A model generated the notes under the pieces. That model had not been told where the DNA came from, did not search any database, and saw only the letters and a program-made list of their open reading frames with translations. A stretch of 64,000 nt of DNA from Thiomicrorhabdus sp. Milos-T2 (GTDB lineage Bacteria > Pseudomonadota > Gammaproteobacteria > Thiomicrospirales > Thiomicrospiraceae). This document shows, one piece after another, positions 39,953 to 49,041 of this stretch; the first letter of the stretch is position 1; each line of letters opens with the position of its first letter. The translations under genes were made by a program, and so were the position numbers. Location: the NCBI RefSeq assembly GCF_000702325.1, contig NZ_KL370891.1, positions 1,631,306 to 1,695,305 of the forward strand. The letters are read 5' to 3'.

Positions 39953-40585
39953 ATGCCAAATACCCAAGGATATGAAGCCAATGCTTCGAGTTATGATGCT
40001 TGGTTTGATGAAAACCCAGCGCTTTATCAAGCGGAAATTGATGCTTTAAAAAGATTGCTTCCATCTGGCAAAGGAATTGAAATTGGCGCCGGTAGCGGGC
40101 GTTTTACCCTGCCACTTGATATTCGCACCGGGTTAGAACCGGCTGATGCCATGCGTGAAATAGCAATAAACCGCGGGCTAAATATGGTCAAAGGGGTGGC
40201 GGAAACCTTACCTTTTGAGGACAATGAATTCGATTTCGCTGTCTTTGTGACCTCGACTTGTTTCTTGGACCAACCTGAAAGGGCTTATCAAGAAGCGGCC
40301 AGAGTCATTAGCGACCAAGGTGCGATTGTGATTGCCTATTTAGAAAAAAACTCTGAATTGGGCAAACTCTATGAAGCCAATAAGCACAATGATCCCTTTT
40401 TTTGTGACGCCACTTTTTATGGCTTTAACGACATCAGCCAATTTTTAAAGGCCGCTGAATTTGAAATCATGGAATCGGTGCAGACTGTGTTACCCTCTTC
40501 AGACAAACACGCCCCCACCGATATTTTACCTGGCCATGACCAAGGCACCTTTGTCGTCGTGAAGGCGCAAAAATTAAAAATTTAA
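39953..40585 (+). CDS. Class I SAM-dependent methyltransferase
   Basis: 210 aa. Motif I is GIEIGAGSGRF. LPFEDNEFDFAVFVTSTCFLDQPERAYQEAARVI is the UbiE-type region after motif II. The substrate is unknown. It lies between the two YkoF-like genes in the thiamine locus, so a role in modifying a thiamine-related compound is possible but unproven. Two adjacent ATGs (39950, 39953) follow TAGGAG; 39953 has the better spacing. Confidence 0.85.
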   Translation: MPNTQGYEANASSYDAWFDENPALYQAEIDALKRLLPSGKGIEIGAGSGRFTLPLDIRTGLEPADAMREIAINRGLNMVKGVAETLPFEDNEFDFAVFVTSTCFLDQPERAYQEAARVISDQGAIVIAYLEKNSELGKLYEANKHNDPFFCDATFYGFNDISQFLKAAEFEIMESVQTVLPSSDKHAPTDILPGHDQGTFVVVKAQKLKI

Positions 40586-40643
40586 CCTTCTGAGATTAAA
40601 CTTCTAAAAGACAAAAAGTCTAATAAAAATAAAGAGAACAAAT

Positions 40644-40913
40644 ATGAAAACCTCTGTAGATATTAGTATGTACCCTCTCCGTGAAGAATACTGCCAACCG
40701 ATTATCGATTTTATCGATGCATTAGAACAACATCCTAATGTTTCTGTACAACGTAACAGTATGTCAACTCATATATACGGAGAATACCAAGATGTGATGA
40801 GCACGCTTAATACTGAAATTTTAAACGTATTAGAACAAATTCCTGAAACCATTTTTGTTATTAAGTTAATTGGTACTGACCGTGAAAAGGCAGTAATTGA
40901 TTCTTGTGGATAA
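40644..40913 (+). CDS. Small YkoF/thiamine-binding-like protein (second copy)
   Basis: 89 aa, MKTSVDISMYPLREEYCQPI and VQRNSMSTHIYGEYQDVMST: clearly related to the 80-aa protein at 39641-39883 (same YPLR-EY-QPI core). The C-terminus ends IFVIKLIG plus a charged tail. Its stop overlaps the permease start by 17 bases, which ties it closely to thiamine transport. Confidence 0.75.
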   Translation: MKTSVDISMYPLREEYCQPIIDFIDALEQHPNVSVQRNSMSTHIYGEYQDVMSTLNTEILNVLEQIPETIFVIKLIGTDREKAVIDSCG

Positions 40914-41508
40914 TTCATTACTCACTGCAATCATTGAAGCGGCTTTAGCTCAATCGGGTTGGGAATGGTTAGCAGCAAGCTTGGGGATTTTATATGTCAT
41001 TTTAGCGGCTAAAGAGTCTATTTGGTGTTGGCCTGCGGCTTTAGCTAGCACGGTTATTTATACGGTATTGTTTTGGGAAGGCCAACTTCCTATGCAAGCC
41101 CTTTTGAATTTTTACTATATGGCGATGGCGGTTTATGGCTTTATTTTATGGAGAAAAAATGGGCAAGAAGATAATACGGTTGAGATTAGTCGTCGTCCTT
41201 TAAAGTTTCATATTATCTACATTCTATCAGGCCTGGTAACTTCTGGATTAATTGGCTATTATTCAGCTTCTTTTGCGGATACTCGGTTACCTTATTTAGA
41301 TGCCATTGTTATGGTGTTTTCAGTCATGACAACCGTACTTATGGCTCGTAAGGTGATTGAAAATTGGATTTATTGGATAGTGATTGATAGTTTTGCTATT
41401 GCACTTTACTGGCAGACAGGATTTTATGTCACCATCATTATGTTTGGCGTATATCTAATACTTGCTGTTTATGGGTATTTAAACTGGAAGAAACTGCAAA
41501 TTCATTAA
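40897..41508 (+). CDS. pnuC: PnuC-family permease, probable thiamine transporter
   Basis: 203 aa with about seven membrane helices. ESIWCWPAALASTVIYTVLFWEGQLPMQALLNFYYMAMAVYGFILW is the PnuC family core. Members move nicotinamide riboside or, in the PnuT branch, thiamine; the TPP riboswitch and TonB receptor point to thiamine. TTG at 40897 with AAAAGG 6 bases upstream is the best start (GTG 40906 is the alternative). It contains a one-base variant of the iterated palindrome (41226-41237). Confidence 0.88.
   Translation: MILVDNSLLTAIIEAALAQSGWEWLAASLGILYVILAAKESIWCWPAALASTVIYTVLFWEGQLPMQALLNFYYMAMAVYGFILWRKNGQEDNTVEISRRPLKFHIIYILSGLVTSGLIGYYSASFADTRLPYLDAIVMVFSVMTTVLMARKVIENWIYWIVIDSFAIALYWQTGFYVTIIMFGVYLILAVYGYLNWKKLQIH
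41226..41237. repeat. Iterated palindrome variant inside pnuC
   Basis: ATCAGGCCTGGT, one base off, encoding Ser-Gly-Leu-Val. Confidence 0.65.
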
Positions 41509-41526
41509 ATATCAACCTAAAGCCAC

Positions 41527-42531
41527 TTAGCCGTGATTTCCATTAAAAAAACACGGCTGAGCCATCCATTTTTCAATATCTTCTTCACCTAAAACATTCA
41601 TTAAAAATAATAACACTCTATAAACGTTTCGTACCTCAGTTAAATCAGGAATATAAGCCTTGTCGTTCATTGCTTTAGCATACTGCTCAACAAATATTGT
41701 TAACTGCTCGGTCGTTAATAAATATTCTAAAATAATAAAATCTAATTCTATCGGAGCAAACACGAAACAATCTAAATCGTAGATACCCTTTACAACCCCA
41801 TTTTCTTCAGCAAACTGATCCCATCTCAAATCCATCATTAACGGTACAATTTTACTTAACGATATATTACTAACCCCTTCTATAGACTCTTTTATATATC
41901 CTGCCTTTTTTGATGTCGAATCAAAATTATCATTTAGCGAGTTAGCCAGCTTATTAATTGTGAGTTTTATACGTGCTTGCCAATCTTCTAATTGATTACG
42001 AGTGTTTGCTGAATGTTCTCTACTTGAAATCAAACCAATATTTTCGACTGCATGGCTATGCGAGTCAGCCATAAATTGGCTCAATTGTTTGACCGTATCA
42101 TTATTCACCCTAGTACCCGATAAAAATTCTCCAGGAAGTTTTTCCAAAACCACCGCACAGGCTTGTTTGCTATTTAGAGAATCGAAGACACAAGGAATAC
42201 GTAAATGAGTAATTTGCGACAAATATGGATAACTAAAATGCGCATTTTGGTAGGACTGACACAAAGTCAAACCAAATAACGCATCCATACCCAACCAAAA
42301 ATCAGTCGCCGTAGCTTGCTTGTTATAAGCTTTAACAACGGCAGACTTCACACCTTTCAATCTATCAATATATTCAAGCCCCTCTATTAACCAAATATCA
42401 CTACTACTGTCTTCATACAGGCCTGGTAGTTTTTGCATTTTTTCAAGTTTTTGATAAGGTTTTAAATCAGACTCTTTATAGCTTATAAAAGGTGATTTTT
42501 GATTTTTATAATCAATATAGTTTTGGTTCAA
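41527..42531 (-). CDS. APH-fold kinase-like protein
   Basis: 334 aa, a diverged aminoglycoside/choline/thiamine kinase fold. MDLRWDQFAEENGVVKGIYDLDCFVFAPIELDFIILEYLL (about 232-271) contains the catalytic-loop Asp (usually HGD, here MDLRWDQ) and the metal-binding DLD. The N-lobe is weak. The substrate is unknown; it is convergent with pnuC with only 18 bases between stops, so thiamine or a similar small alcohol is a reasonable guess. A partial iterated palindrome lies inside (42417-42428). Confidence 0.6.
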   Translation of the reverse strand: MNQNYIDYKNQKSPFISYKESDLKPYQKLEKMQKLPGLYEDSSSDIWLIEGLEYIDRLKGVKSAVVKAYNKQATATDFWLGMDALFGLTLCQSYQNAHFSYPYLSQITHLRIPCVFDSLNSKQACAVVLEKLPGEFLSGTRVNNDTVKQLSQFMADSHSHAVENIGLISSREHSANTRNQLEDWQARIKLTINKLANSLNDNFDSTSKKAGYIKESIEGVSNISLSKIVPLMMDLRWDQFAEENGVVKGIYDLDCFVFAPIELDFIILEYLLTTEQLTIFVEQYAKAMNDKAYIPDLTEVRNVYRVLLFLMNVLGEEDIEKWMAQPCFFNGNHG

Positions 42532-42744
42532 TTTAACCGTCTCTTAATATATTTTGAATAGGTAATTTGGTCATGATACCCATAAAAACATCTATTTTAT
42601 AGAGAATACGATGGTAATTCATCTAACAAACATTTATAAAATTGACGTAATTAGATATAATCATTCGGTTTTAATTTTAAGGTTACTTTCAATCAACCGA
42701 TTAACCTTGCACCATAAAAAAAGATTAACTAAAGGATATACACA

Positions 42745-43392
42745 ATGAATCTAGATCAAGCGCGCTTTTTCATGGTAGAACAGCAAATCCGCCCTTGGGA
42801 TGTTTTGGACCCTAAAATCCTAGATTTAATCATGGATATTCCTCGTCACCTATTTGTAGAAGCTGGCAATGAAGAACTTGCCTATTCAGATATTGAGCTC
42901 CCTATTGGTCATGAACAATTCATGATGGCGCCTAAGATTGAAGGCCGTCTGTTGCAAGCTCTAGATATTGATGAAGATGATTGTGTCTTAGAAATTGGTA
43001 CAGGCTCTGGTTACTTAACAGCTCTCATGGCAAATTTAGGTAAATCAGTTACCAGTGTCGAACTATACGAAGATATTTTAAATCATGCAAAAACCCGATT
43101 AGCGAGTTACCAAAACATTGAGCTCCTGTCTGGTGACGCCGCTAATGGCTGGGAAGATGGACACAAATACGATGTTATCGTACTAACAGGTTCAACCCCT
43201 ACTGTTCCACAAAGCTACAAAGAACAACTTAATTTGGGTGGTAGACTTGCCATTGTTACAGGTAATGCCCCAGCAATGACCGCTCAAGTCATTACTCGTA
43301 TTAGCGACCAAGAGTGGGAAACTGAAACCTTATTTGAAACAGATTTAAAACCATTAATTTCATCCCACTCTAATTCAAAGTTTACTTTTTAA
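42745..43392 (+). CDS. pcm: Protein-L-isoaspartate O-methyltransferase-like protein
   Basis: 215 aa. MVEQQIRPWDVLDPKILDLI at the N-terminus, PRHLFV, the motif I segment VLEIGTGSGYLTALMA and GGRLAIVTG fit the Pcm family variant often found upstream of tolC. That variant may not repair isoaspartate in every organism. Cytosolic. AAAGGATATACACA precedes the ATG. Confidence 0.85.
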   Translation: MNLDQARFFMVEQQIRPWDVLDPKILDLIMDIPRHLFVEAGNEELAYSDIELPIGHEQFMMAPKIEGRLLQALDIDEDDCVLEIGTGSGYLTALMANLGKSVTSVELYEDILNHAKTRLASYQNIELLSGDAANGWEDGHKYDVIVLTGSTPTVPQSYKEQLNLGGRLAIVTGNAPAMTAQVITRISDQEWETETLFETDLKPLISSHSNSKFTF

Positions 43393-43877
43393 ATAAAGTT
43401 TACTTTTTAAACATGAAACAGTTTTTATTTAAACCTATAGTACATTACCCAAATATATTTAGACCTTTTCAAGAGCTGATGAATGAATAAAAAGGCTATC
43501 ACTCAAAAAGGCTATTAACCTCTAACTTCAGCCTAAAAAATCCGCCCAATAGTTGCGGACTTTTTAGGCTAAGTCTAAACATTTTTTCACCTTTTGTTTA
43601 CAATTCCTACTCAAAAAAAGACTTCATATCAAAGATTTACAATCAAGTTACCTTTCGTTGATTTCAATACACTAAATTCAATTAACAATCTCAAAACTCG
43701 TGATTTTTTCGCATCACTCTTAAAATATAATGACTAAAAATCAACATCATAAGTATTTTAATATCATCAACAATAAATTTTTTTGAATTTTATTTTACCA
43801 TTTAGTTCCTTACAATCAGCGCCTGACATAAATTTAGTTTATGCTACATAAACCCCATTAATAATAAGGAAATTCAC
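43393..43877. other. Intergenic region before the oxidase operon
   Basis: 485 bases. It holds the pcm terminator (43531-43569) and a partial MITE-end sequence AGACCTTTTCAAGAG near 43463. The AT-rich stretch 43680-43860 should contain the operon promoter, but no clear -35/-10 pair was identified. Confidence 0.4.
43531..43569 (+). terminator. Terminator of pcm
   Basis: GCCTAAAAAATCCGC (43531-43545) pairs with GCGGACTTTTTAGGC (43555-43569) with one mismatch. Confidence 0.65.
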
Positions 43878-45335
43878 ATGGATTTGATTAGTCTTTATCC
43901 TACGTGGTTTGAACCGACTGTTGGTTCTGGCTGGGTTGTCGCGCTGATTGCAACATTCCACGTACTTGCCTCTCACACATCAGTGGGTGCAGCTCTATTG
44001 TTTGCGTATCTCTCTCATAAAGCTTACCGAGAAGATCGTGATGACCTGATTGATTTTATTAAGAAATACGGTCTTTTCTTAATGGTCTTTACCTATGTTG
44101 CCGGTTCGATTACGGGCCCAGGCATATGGTATTCCACTACTGTAGCCAGCCCGAATGGAATTGGCGCCTTAATTCATTCGTTCGTTTGGAAATGGGCGAC
44201 TGAATGGGTCTTCTTTGTTATCGAGGTTGTCGGTGTTTACATGATTGTGTATCTCGTCGGTAAAGTCGATAAGAAAACCCATATGAAAATTTCTGTAATT
44301 TTCGGTATTTCATCCTTTGCCACCATGATTATCATTGTGGGTATTCTGTCTTTCATGATGCTGCCTGGAAAAGAACAATGGTTTACGGAAGGCGGTTATC
44401 TAAACGGTTTCTACGGCACAAATACCTTTATTCAAATGGGGATGCGTGTCGCCTTTATGTTCACCATGACGGCAGTTGTCGGTGGAATCGTTGTCGCAGG
44501 CATTAAAGACCCTGCATTTAAGAAAGAGATGGCTCGTAAATTGGGTTGGTTAGGGATTGTTTCAACGGTGACCGGCGCCCTTTTATTCCAATGGTATTTA
44601 ACCGCCGTGCCTGATCAAGCTTTATTGGTGATGGAAAACCGTCTACCAAGCTATTTTGTGCCCAGTATTATGGCTGTATTAGCAGGAACCTTAACCTACT
44701 TTGTGATTACCATGCTTCGCCCTCAAGTCTTGATTGAAGGCTTTGCCGGTGCAATGACCGTGATTATTCTGGTTGCCGGTTTATGGCCTGAAGAAACGGC
44801 TCGTGAATCTATGCGTAAACCTTGGGTTGCGGGTCAGTATGTTTACTCTAACCAGGTGATTGGTAGAGACGTGCCAGGTATGAACATTAAATCACAATTG
44901 CCCACCATTGAAAAAGTTGGGATTTTAAAAGCCCACCCTTTTACGCCTGACGCTCTAAAAACGGTGACTGCTGATAATAAAATCCAAGCAGGTCAATATA
45001 TCGCGATGGTTTACTGCTCTAATTGTCACTCACCGAGTAAAACAGGGATTCGTCCTCTTCACCGTTACTTCCAAGAAGGCATTACACAAGCACGAATGGA
45101 AAACTATGTTAAGGGTGTTTTAACAACGGGTAATATCGCTTATATGCCTAAAATGCCAATGCTGGATTCAGAAGTCGAAGCATTGTCAGCTTATTTAGTC
45201 ATGAATAAAAATCAAGGGCAAGGTGCTGTCGTTGCTGCTATCAAGCAAGAAGTGAACGACCGTAATCGTGCATTGGCTGAAAAAATGTCAATGGATAAAG
45301 TTGCCTCTGCAAATATCTCACAGGAGGTGAAATAA
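43878..45335 (+). CDS. Cytochrome bd-superfamily oxidase subunit I with fused cytochrome c domain
   Basis: 485 aa. About nine membrane helices resemble CydA: helix I with FHVLASH (H28, H33), a helix with TEWVFFVIE (E109, E116) matching the paired glutamates of CydA, and MRKPW (312-316) where quinol oxidases have GRQPW. After the last helix a periplasmic cytochrome c domain follows, with CSNCH (380-384) and a methionine-rich MPKMPML. A haem c and an altered quinol site suggest electrons enter from cytochrome c. AAGGA lies upstream. First gene of the operon; the next start overlaps its stop. Confidence 0.85.
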   Translation: MDLISLYPTWFEPTVGSGWVVALIATFHVLASHTSVGAALLFAYLSHKAYREDRDDLIDFIKKYGLFLMVFTYVAGSITGPGIWYSTTVASPNGIGALIHSFVWKWATEWVFFVIEVVGVYMIVYLVGKVDKKTHMKISVIFGISSFATMIIIVGILSFMMLPGKEQWFTEGGYLNGFYGTNTFIQMGMRVAFMFTMTAVVGGIVVAGIKDPAFKKEMARKLGWLGIVSTVTGALLFQWYLTAVPDQALLVMENRLPSYFVPSIMAVLAGTLTYFVITMLRPQVLIEGFAGAMTVIILVAGLWPEETARESMRKPWVAGQYVYSNQVIGRDVPGMNIKSQLPTIEKVGILKAHPFTPDALKTVTADNKIQAGQYIAMVYCSNCHSPSKTGIRPLHRYFQEGITQARMENYVKGVLTTGNIAYMPKMPMLDSEVEALSAYLVMNKNQGQGAVVAAIKQEVNDRNRALAEKMSMDKVASANISQEVK

Positions 45336-46585
45336 TGGATGCTTCTCAAGTCACTCAGGTCACTGATATGCTTTACGCCCTGCGTAATCCAGCAGGTGTC
45401 CCCACTTACCCCATTCTTTTTGTTGGGTTAGGGGTACTCACGTTTGCGTTACATATTTTATTTGTTCAACTCATGTTAGGAACTTCAGCCATTACCATTT
45501 TTGGCGCCTTTAAAAATGATGCAAAATGGCGTCGTTTAGGGGCCGCAATGCTAGAAATTTCTAAGATTTCCGTTTCGGTAGCCATTGTTATTGGCGTGGC
45601 ACCCTTGCTGTTTGTGCAAGTGGTGTATGACCCAAACTGGTATGCCTCTAACGTTTTATCAGCGGTATGGGTCATCGCGTTTATCGTTATTCTTATCTTT
45701 GCCTACTGGGCGATGTATGGTTATTACTTCATGAATAGCAAAGAAAAAGATAAAACCAAAGAACCTAAAGGTAAGGCTTGGATGCTGATTAGTGTTGCCT
45801 TGTTGCTAACGGTTGGGTTTATTATGCACAGCCTATCATCACAAATGTTGCATCCTGAACTTTGGAAAGACTGGTACCAACAAAATGGCGTGCTTGATTA
45901 TTCTGGTACAAAATTACATGCATATAACTTATGGCGTTTTGCATTCTTTATCAGCATGGCGATTCCTGTGGTAGGTGGCATGTTGGTTACTTATCGTCGC
46001 TTTAAAATGGTACGTGCTGATGCCGATATGGAATACCTAGACTTTGCTGCCAATGTGGGTAAAAAATGGATTGCCATTGGTTCGGTTATTGCCTTCGTTT
46101 TTTATGTTGCATGGATGATGACGGTTCCTGAAACAGCAGGGAATTTTGCCACGTCTCTTTGGGGAATCTTAGGCGGTGTTGCTGTGCTTCTACCTGCTAT
46201 TTGGTCAGCCATTCGTCTTAATGGTAGCTCATACAACATGTGTAGTTACATGGCGCTGCCAATTGCATTGGTCGCTGGCTTAACCATTGCAATCGTTCGC
46301 GAAATGCTACGTTACGACATCCTAAATGGTTTCTTCCACTACGATTTCATGGATTATAAAATTGTAATGGACTGGTATTCAACAGGAATGTTCTTCTTAA
46401 CCTTTGCCATTGTGGGTGGCGTGGTACTTTCTTACTTCCTAACCGTTGCTTGGAAAGCCGGTCAAACGGTGGGTGTCTATACACCAAGTGCCTTTGTTAA
46501 CAGACTGGGAACGCTTTCCATCTGGATTGTTGCCCTTTGGGTATTGCAGTTCTTTGTTGTTGGTTTTTATGTGTGGGCAAGATAG
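45335..46585 (+). CDS. Second membrane subunit of the bd-like oxidase
   Basis: 416 aa with about nine or ten membrane helices. The N-terminal LHILFVQLMLGTSAI resembles the haem-ligand helix of CydA (HFLFVPLTLG) more than typical CydB, so it could be a CydA-like partner. It overlaps the first subunit by one base (TAATG), a sign of coupled translation. It is probably the obligate partner in the oxidase complex. Haem content cannot be settled from sequence. Confidence 0.75.
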   Translation: MDASQVTQVTDMLYALRNPAGVPTYPILFVGLGVLTFALHILFVQLMLGTSAITIFGAFKNDAKWRRLGAAMLEISKISVSVAIVIGVAPLLFVQVVYDPNWYASNVLSAVWVIAFIVILIFAYWAMYGYYFMNSKEKDKTKEPKGKAWMLISVALLLTVGFIMHSLSSQMLHPELWKDWYQQNGVLDYSGTKLHAYNLWRFAFFISMAIPVVGGMLVTYRRFKMVRADADMEYLDFAANVGKKWIAIGSVIAFVFYVAWMMTVPETAGNFATSLWGILGGVAVLLPAIWSAIRLNGSSYNMCSYMALPIALVAGLTIAIVREMLRYDILNGFFHYDFMDYKIVMDWYSTGMFFLTFAIVGGVVLSYFLTVAWKAGQTVGVYTPSAFVNRLGTLSIWIVALWVLQFFVVGFYVWAR

Positions 46586-46600
46586 GAAAAGGAACGGATT

Positions 46601-47029
46601 ATGAAAAAATTACTATTATTAAGTGCCGTGACTGGTCTTACTTGCATGCTGCAAGCACCGGCTAGCTTTGCGCTAACGGGCGGCATTTCTGCAGAAGAAA
46701 ACGCAAAGCTACGCGCTGAATACCCTATGCCTTCAGCAGAAATGCTGGGCGATAACTGTTCAGCATGCCACGGGACTAACGGCGCAGAATTTAATGAAGC
46801 CATGCCGCCTCTAGCCGGTATGGACAAGAACAACTTCATCAAATTGATGAAAGAATATCGTGAAAATAAGTTTCCATCGATTGTGATGCATGACGTCGCC
46901 CACGTTTTTTCTGATGAAGAGATTGAGGCAATGGGAGATTTCTTTGCCAAGCAAAAACCTGAACAATGGACTCGTCCAGATTGGAACAAGTCAATCAAGC
47001 AGCATGCAGAGGAGCACAGTCATGAATAA
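46601..47029 (+). CDS. fccA: Flavocytochrome c sulfide dehydrogenase, cytochrome subunit
   Basis: 142 aa. Signal peptide (1 to about 24), one haem site CSACH (53-57), then PPLAGMDKNNFIKLMKEYRENK typical of FccA/c4-like cytochromes, and a His-rich tail (EEHSHE). It receives electrons from the flavoprotein encoded next and passes them on in the periplasm. It overlaps fccB by 8 bases. GGAAAAGGAACGG precedes the ATG. Confidence 0.85.
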   Translation: MKKLLLLSAVTGLTCMLQAPASFALTGGISAEENAKLRAEYPMPSAEMLGDNCSACHGTNGAEFNEAMPPLAGMDKNNFIKLMKEYRENKFPSIVMHDVAHVFSDEEIEAMGDFFAKQKPEQWTRPDWNKSIKQHAEEHSHE

Positions 47030-48320
47030 AATAACACGACGCGACCTGATTAAACTTTTTGGTACCACAGCCTTGAGTACTGGCTTAATGGGTGCATCAA
47101 GCTTGGCCTTTGCCAGTAAAAGTGCACACATTGTTATTGTTGGAGGTGGTGTGGGGGGTGCGGCTTCCGCCAAATATATGCGATTACTTAACCCTGACGT
47201 TCGCATCACCATTGTTGAACCAGAGCCAAAATACATTTTTTGTCCAGGCAGTAATGAAGTGGTTGCAGACTTTGATACTCTTGAAAGTCTAACGGTTGAT
47301 TTCAACACCTTGAAATCACGCTATGCGGTCAATATCATTCAAGATCGAGCGACTGAAATTGATTATGCGGCCAAAAAGCTGAAACTCGCCAAAGGAGATG
47401 TTTTATCTTACGACAAGCTAATCGTCTCTCCTGGCCCAGACTTTAAATATGATGCCGTTGAAGGCTTCAGTAAACAATTGGCAGAAGGCAACTTCCCTGC
47501 CGCTTGGCACGCTGGACCACAAACACTGGTATTAAGAGATCAAATTAACGCGCTTCCACAAGGTGGCACCGTGTTGATTACTTCACCGGTTGACCCTTAT
47601 CGTTGCCCTCCCGCCCCTTACGAGCGTGCCTCTTTTATCGCTAATAAATTAAAAACCGTCAACCCAACGGCTAAGGTGATTATTTTAGATTCAAAAGATG
47701 ACTTTATTTTCCATGACGTCTATCTTGATTACTGGGAAAAAATGCATGGACTAGGCACTCCTGATGCGCGCATCGAATGGATTTCTAAAAAATCGGGTGG
47801 TCATGTCACCAAATTAGATACCAAAAACCGTACCCTAACAACGGCTAACGGACAGGTTCACAAAGGGGATGTCATTAATATCATCCCACCAGAAATGGCC
47901 GGTTCTTTCGTGCGAATGAATGGCTTGTCTGAAGGTGATTGGGCACCATTTAACTCAAAAGACTTCTCAACTAAACGGGATAAAGACGTGTATATCATTG
48001 GGGATTCCGCCGCCGCTGACCCCATGCCTAAAACAGGCTATATTGCCAGTAACCAAGCCAAGGTCGTCACTAAAGCAATTCACGCTGAATTGACAGGCAA
48101 AGATATTGGAACGCCGTTTATTACCAATAACTGTGTGGCGTTGGCTGCAGACGATTGGGGAATGACCGTTGCAGAAACTTTCCGATATGCGGGGAACAAC
48201 AAGCCTTTTGAAGAAAGCTATATCATGTCTGATCCGACAAAAAACCCATTTTATCGTCATATTCGTGCTGAAGTGGCGAAAAACTGGCAACGTACTTTCC
48301 GTAAAGACATCTATAGCTAA
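47022..48320 (+). CDS. fccB: Flavocytochrome c sulfide dehydrogenase, flavoprotein subunit
   Basis: 432 aa. Tat signal with twin Arg (TRRDLIKLFG), FAD-binding IVIVGGGVGG (about 37-46), the redox-active Cys in YRCPPAPYERAS (C195) and in FITNNC (C371), and a second FAD contact DVYIIGDSAAADPMPKTGYIA. These are the marks of sulfide-oxidising FccB/SoxF. It oxidises sulfide to zero-valent sulfur or polysulfide in the periplasm. The ATG at 47022 with GAGGAG 7 bases upstream is clear; the longer frame from 46890 lies over fccA. Confidence 0.93.
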   Translation: MNKITRRDLIKLFGTTALSTGLMGASSLAFASKSAHIVIVGGGVGGAASAKYMRLLNPDVRITIVEPEPKYIFCPGSNEVVADFDTLESLTVDFNTLKSRYAVNIIQDRATEIDYAAKKLKLAKGDVLSYDKLIVSPGPDFKYDAVEGFSKQLAEGNFPAAWHAGPQTLVLRDQINALPQGGTVLITSPVDPYRCPPAPYERASFIANKLKTVNPTAKVIILDSKDDFIFHDVYLDYWEKMHGLGTPDARIEWISKKSGGHVTKLDTKNRTLTTANGQVHKGDVINIIPPEMAGSFVRMNGLSEGDWAPFNSKDFSTKRDKDVYIIGDSAAADPMPKTGYIASNQAKVVTKAIHAELTGKDIGTPFITNNCVALAADDWGMTVAETFRYAGNNKPFEESYIMSDPTKNPFYRHIRAEVAKNWQRTFRKDIYS

Positions 48321-48330
48321 GGAGCACAAA

Positions 48331-49029
48331 ATGAAGAAAACTTTATTAATTAGTGCCTTAGCACTCACAACTGGGTTTACCCAATTAGCATCTGCCAATG
48401 AACACGCCGCGCCACAAGCGCAAGCATGGACATTACAACAGTGGCACCAAACACAAAATAATATTCCTAATGGAAATATTTCAAAAGGGGCAGAATTACA
48501 TAAACAAGCCTTGTGTATGACTTGTCACGGTGAAAACGGTGTCGCCCCCTCACGTAATGCGCCAAGCCTTGCAGGGAACAACATTGACTACACCTTTAAA
48601 ACCTTAAAGGACTATCAATCTGGTTTACGTAATGAAGGTCATGGTAAATCTGCAGTGATGATTGCCGCAGCCCAAAGTTTGACACAGCAGGATATGGCTG
48701 ACTTAGCCTATTTTTATGCCGAACAAACTTTGCAGTCTAAAGCGCCAGCACAGGCTTTATCCTCTTCAACTGAGCGTTTGGTCAGAAAAGGCGATGTGAA
48801 AAGAATGATTACACCCTGCGCATCCTGCCACGGTGTTCATGGTGAAGGTAATGAAATCACACCTGCTCTCGCGGGACAGACTGCCCATTACTTTATTCGC
48901 ACCATGAAAGCCTATAAAATCAAACATCGTACCAACGATATTAACCAAGGTATGGGGCAGTTTACCCATGACTTAACCGATGAAGAAATCCATGCACTTG
49001 CGGATTACTATGCATCTCTAAGTAAATAA
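48331..49029 (+). CDS. Dihaem cytochrome c (c4-like)
   Basis: 232 aa. Signal peptide (1-22), two class I haem domains with CMTCH (62-66) and CASCH (163-167), each followed by a PSLAG/PALAG loop. Periplasmic electron carrier. Placed directly after fccB with AAGGAG before the start, it is the natural link from FccAB to the haem c of the oxidase. Confidence 0.9.
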   Translation: MKKTLLISALALTTGFTQLASANEHAAPQAQAWTLQQWHQTQNNIPNGNISKGAELHKQALCMTCHGENGVAPSRNAPSLAGNNIDYTFKTLKDYQSGLRNEGHGKSAVMIAAAQSLTQQDMADLAYFYAEQTLQSKAPAQALSSSTERLVRKGDVKRMITPCASCHGVHGEGNEITPALAGQTAHYFIRTMKAYKIKHRTNDINQGMGQFTHDLTDEEIHALADYYASLSK

Positions 49030-49041
49030 AAGGACAAGGTT

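Noticed and set aside
46567-46998. 143-aa minus-strand frame antisense to fccA
   Set aside because: fccA on the other strand has a signal peptide, haem motif and operon context.
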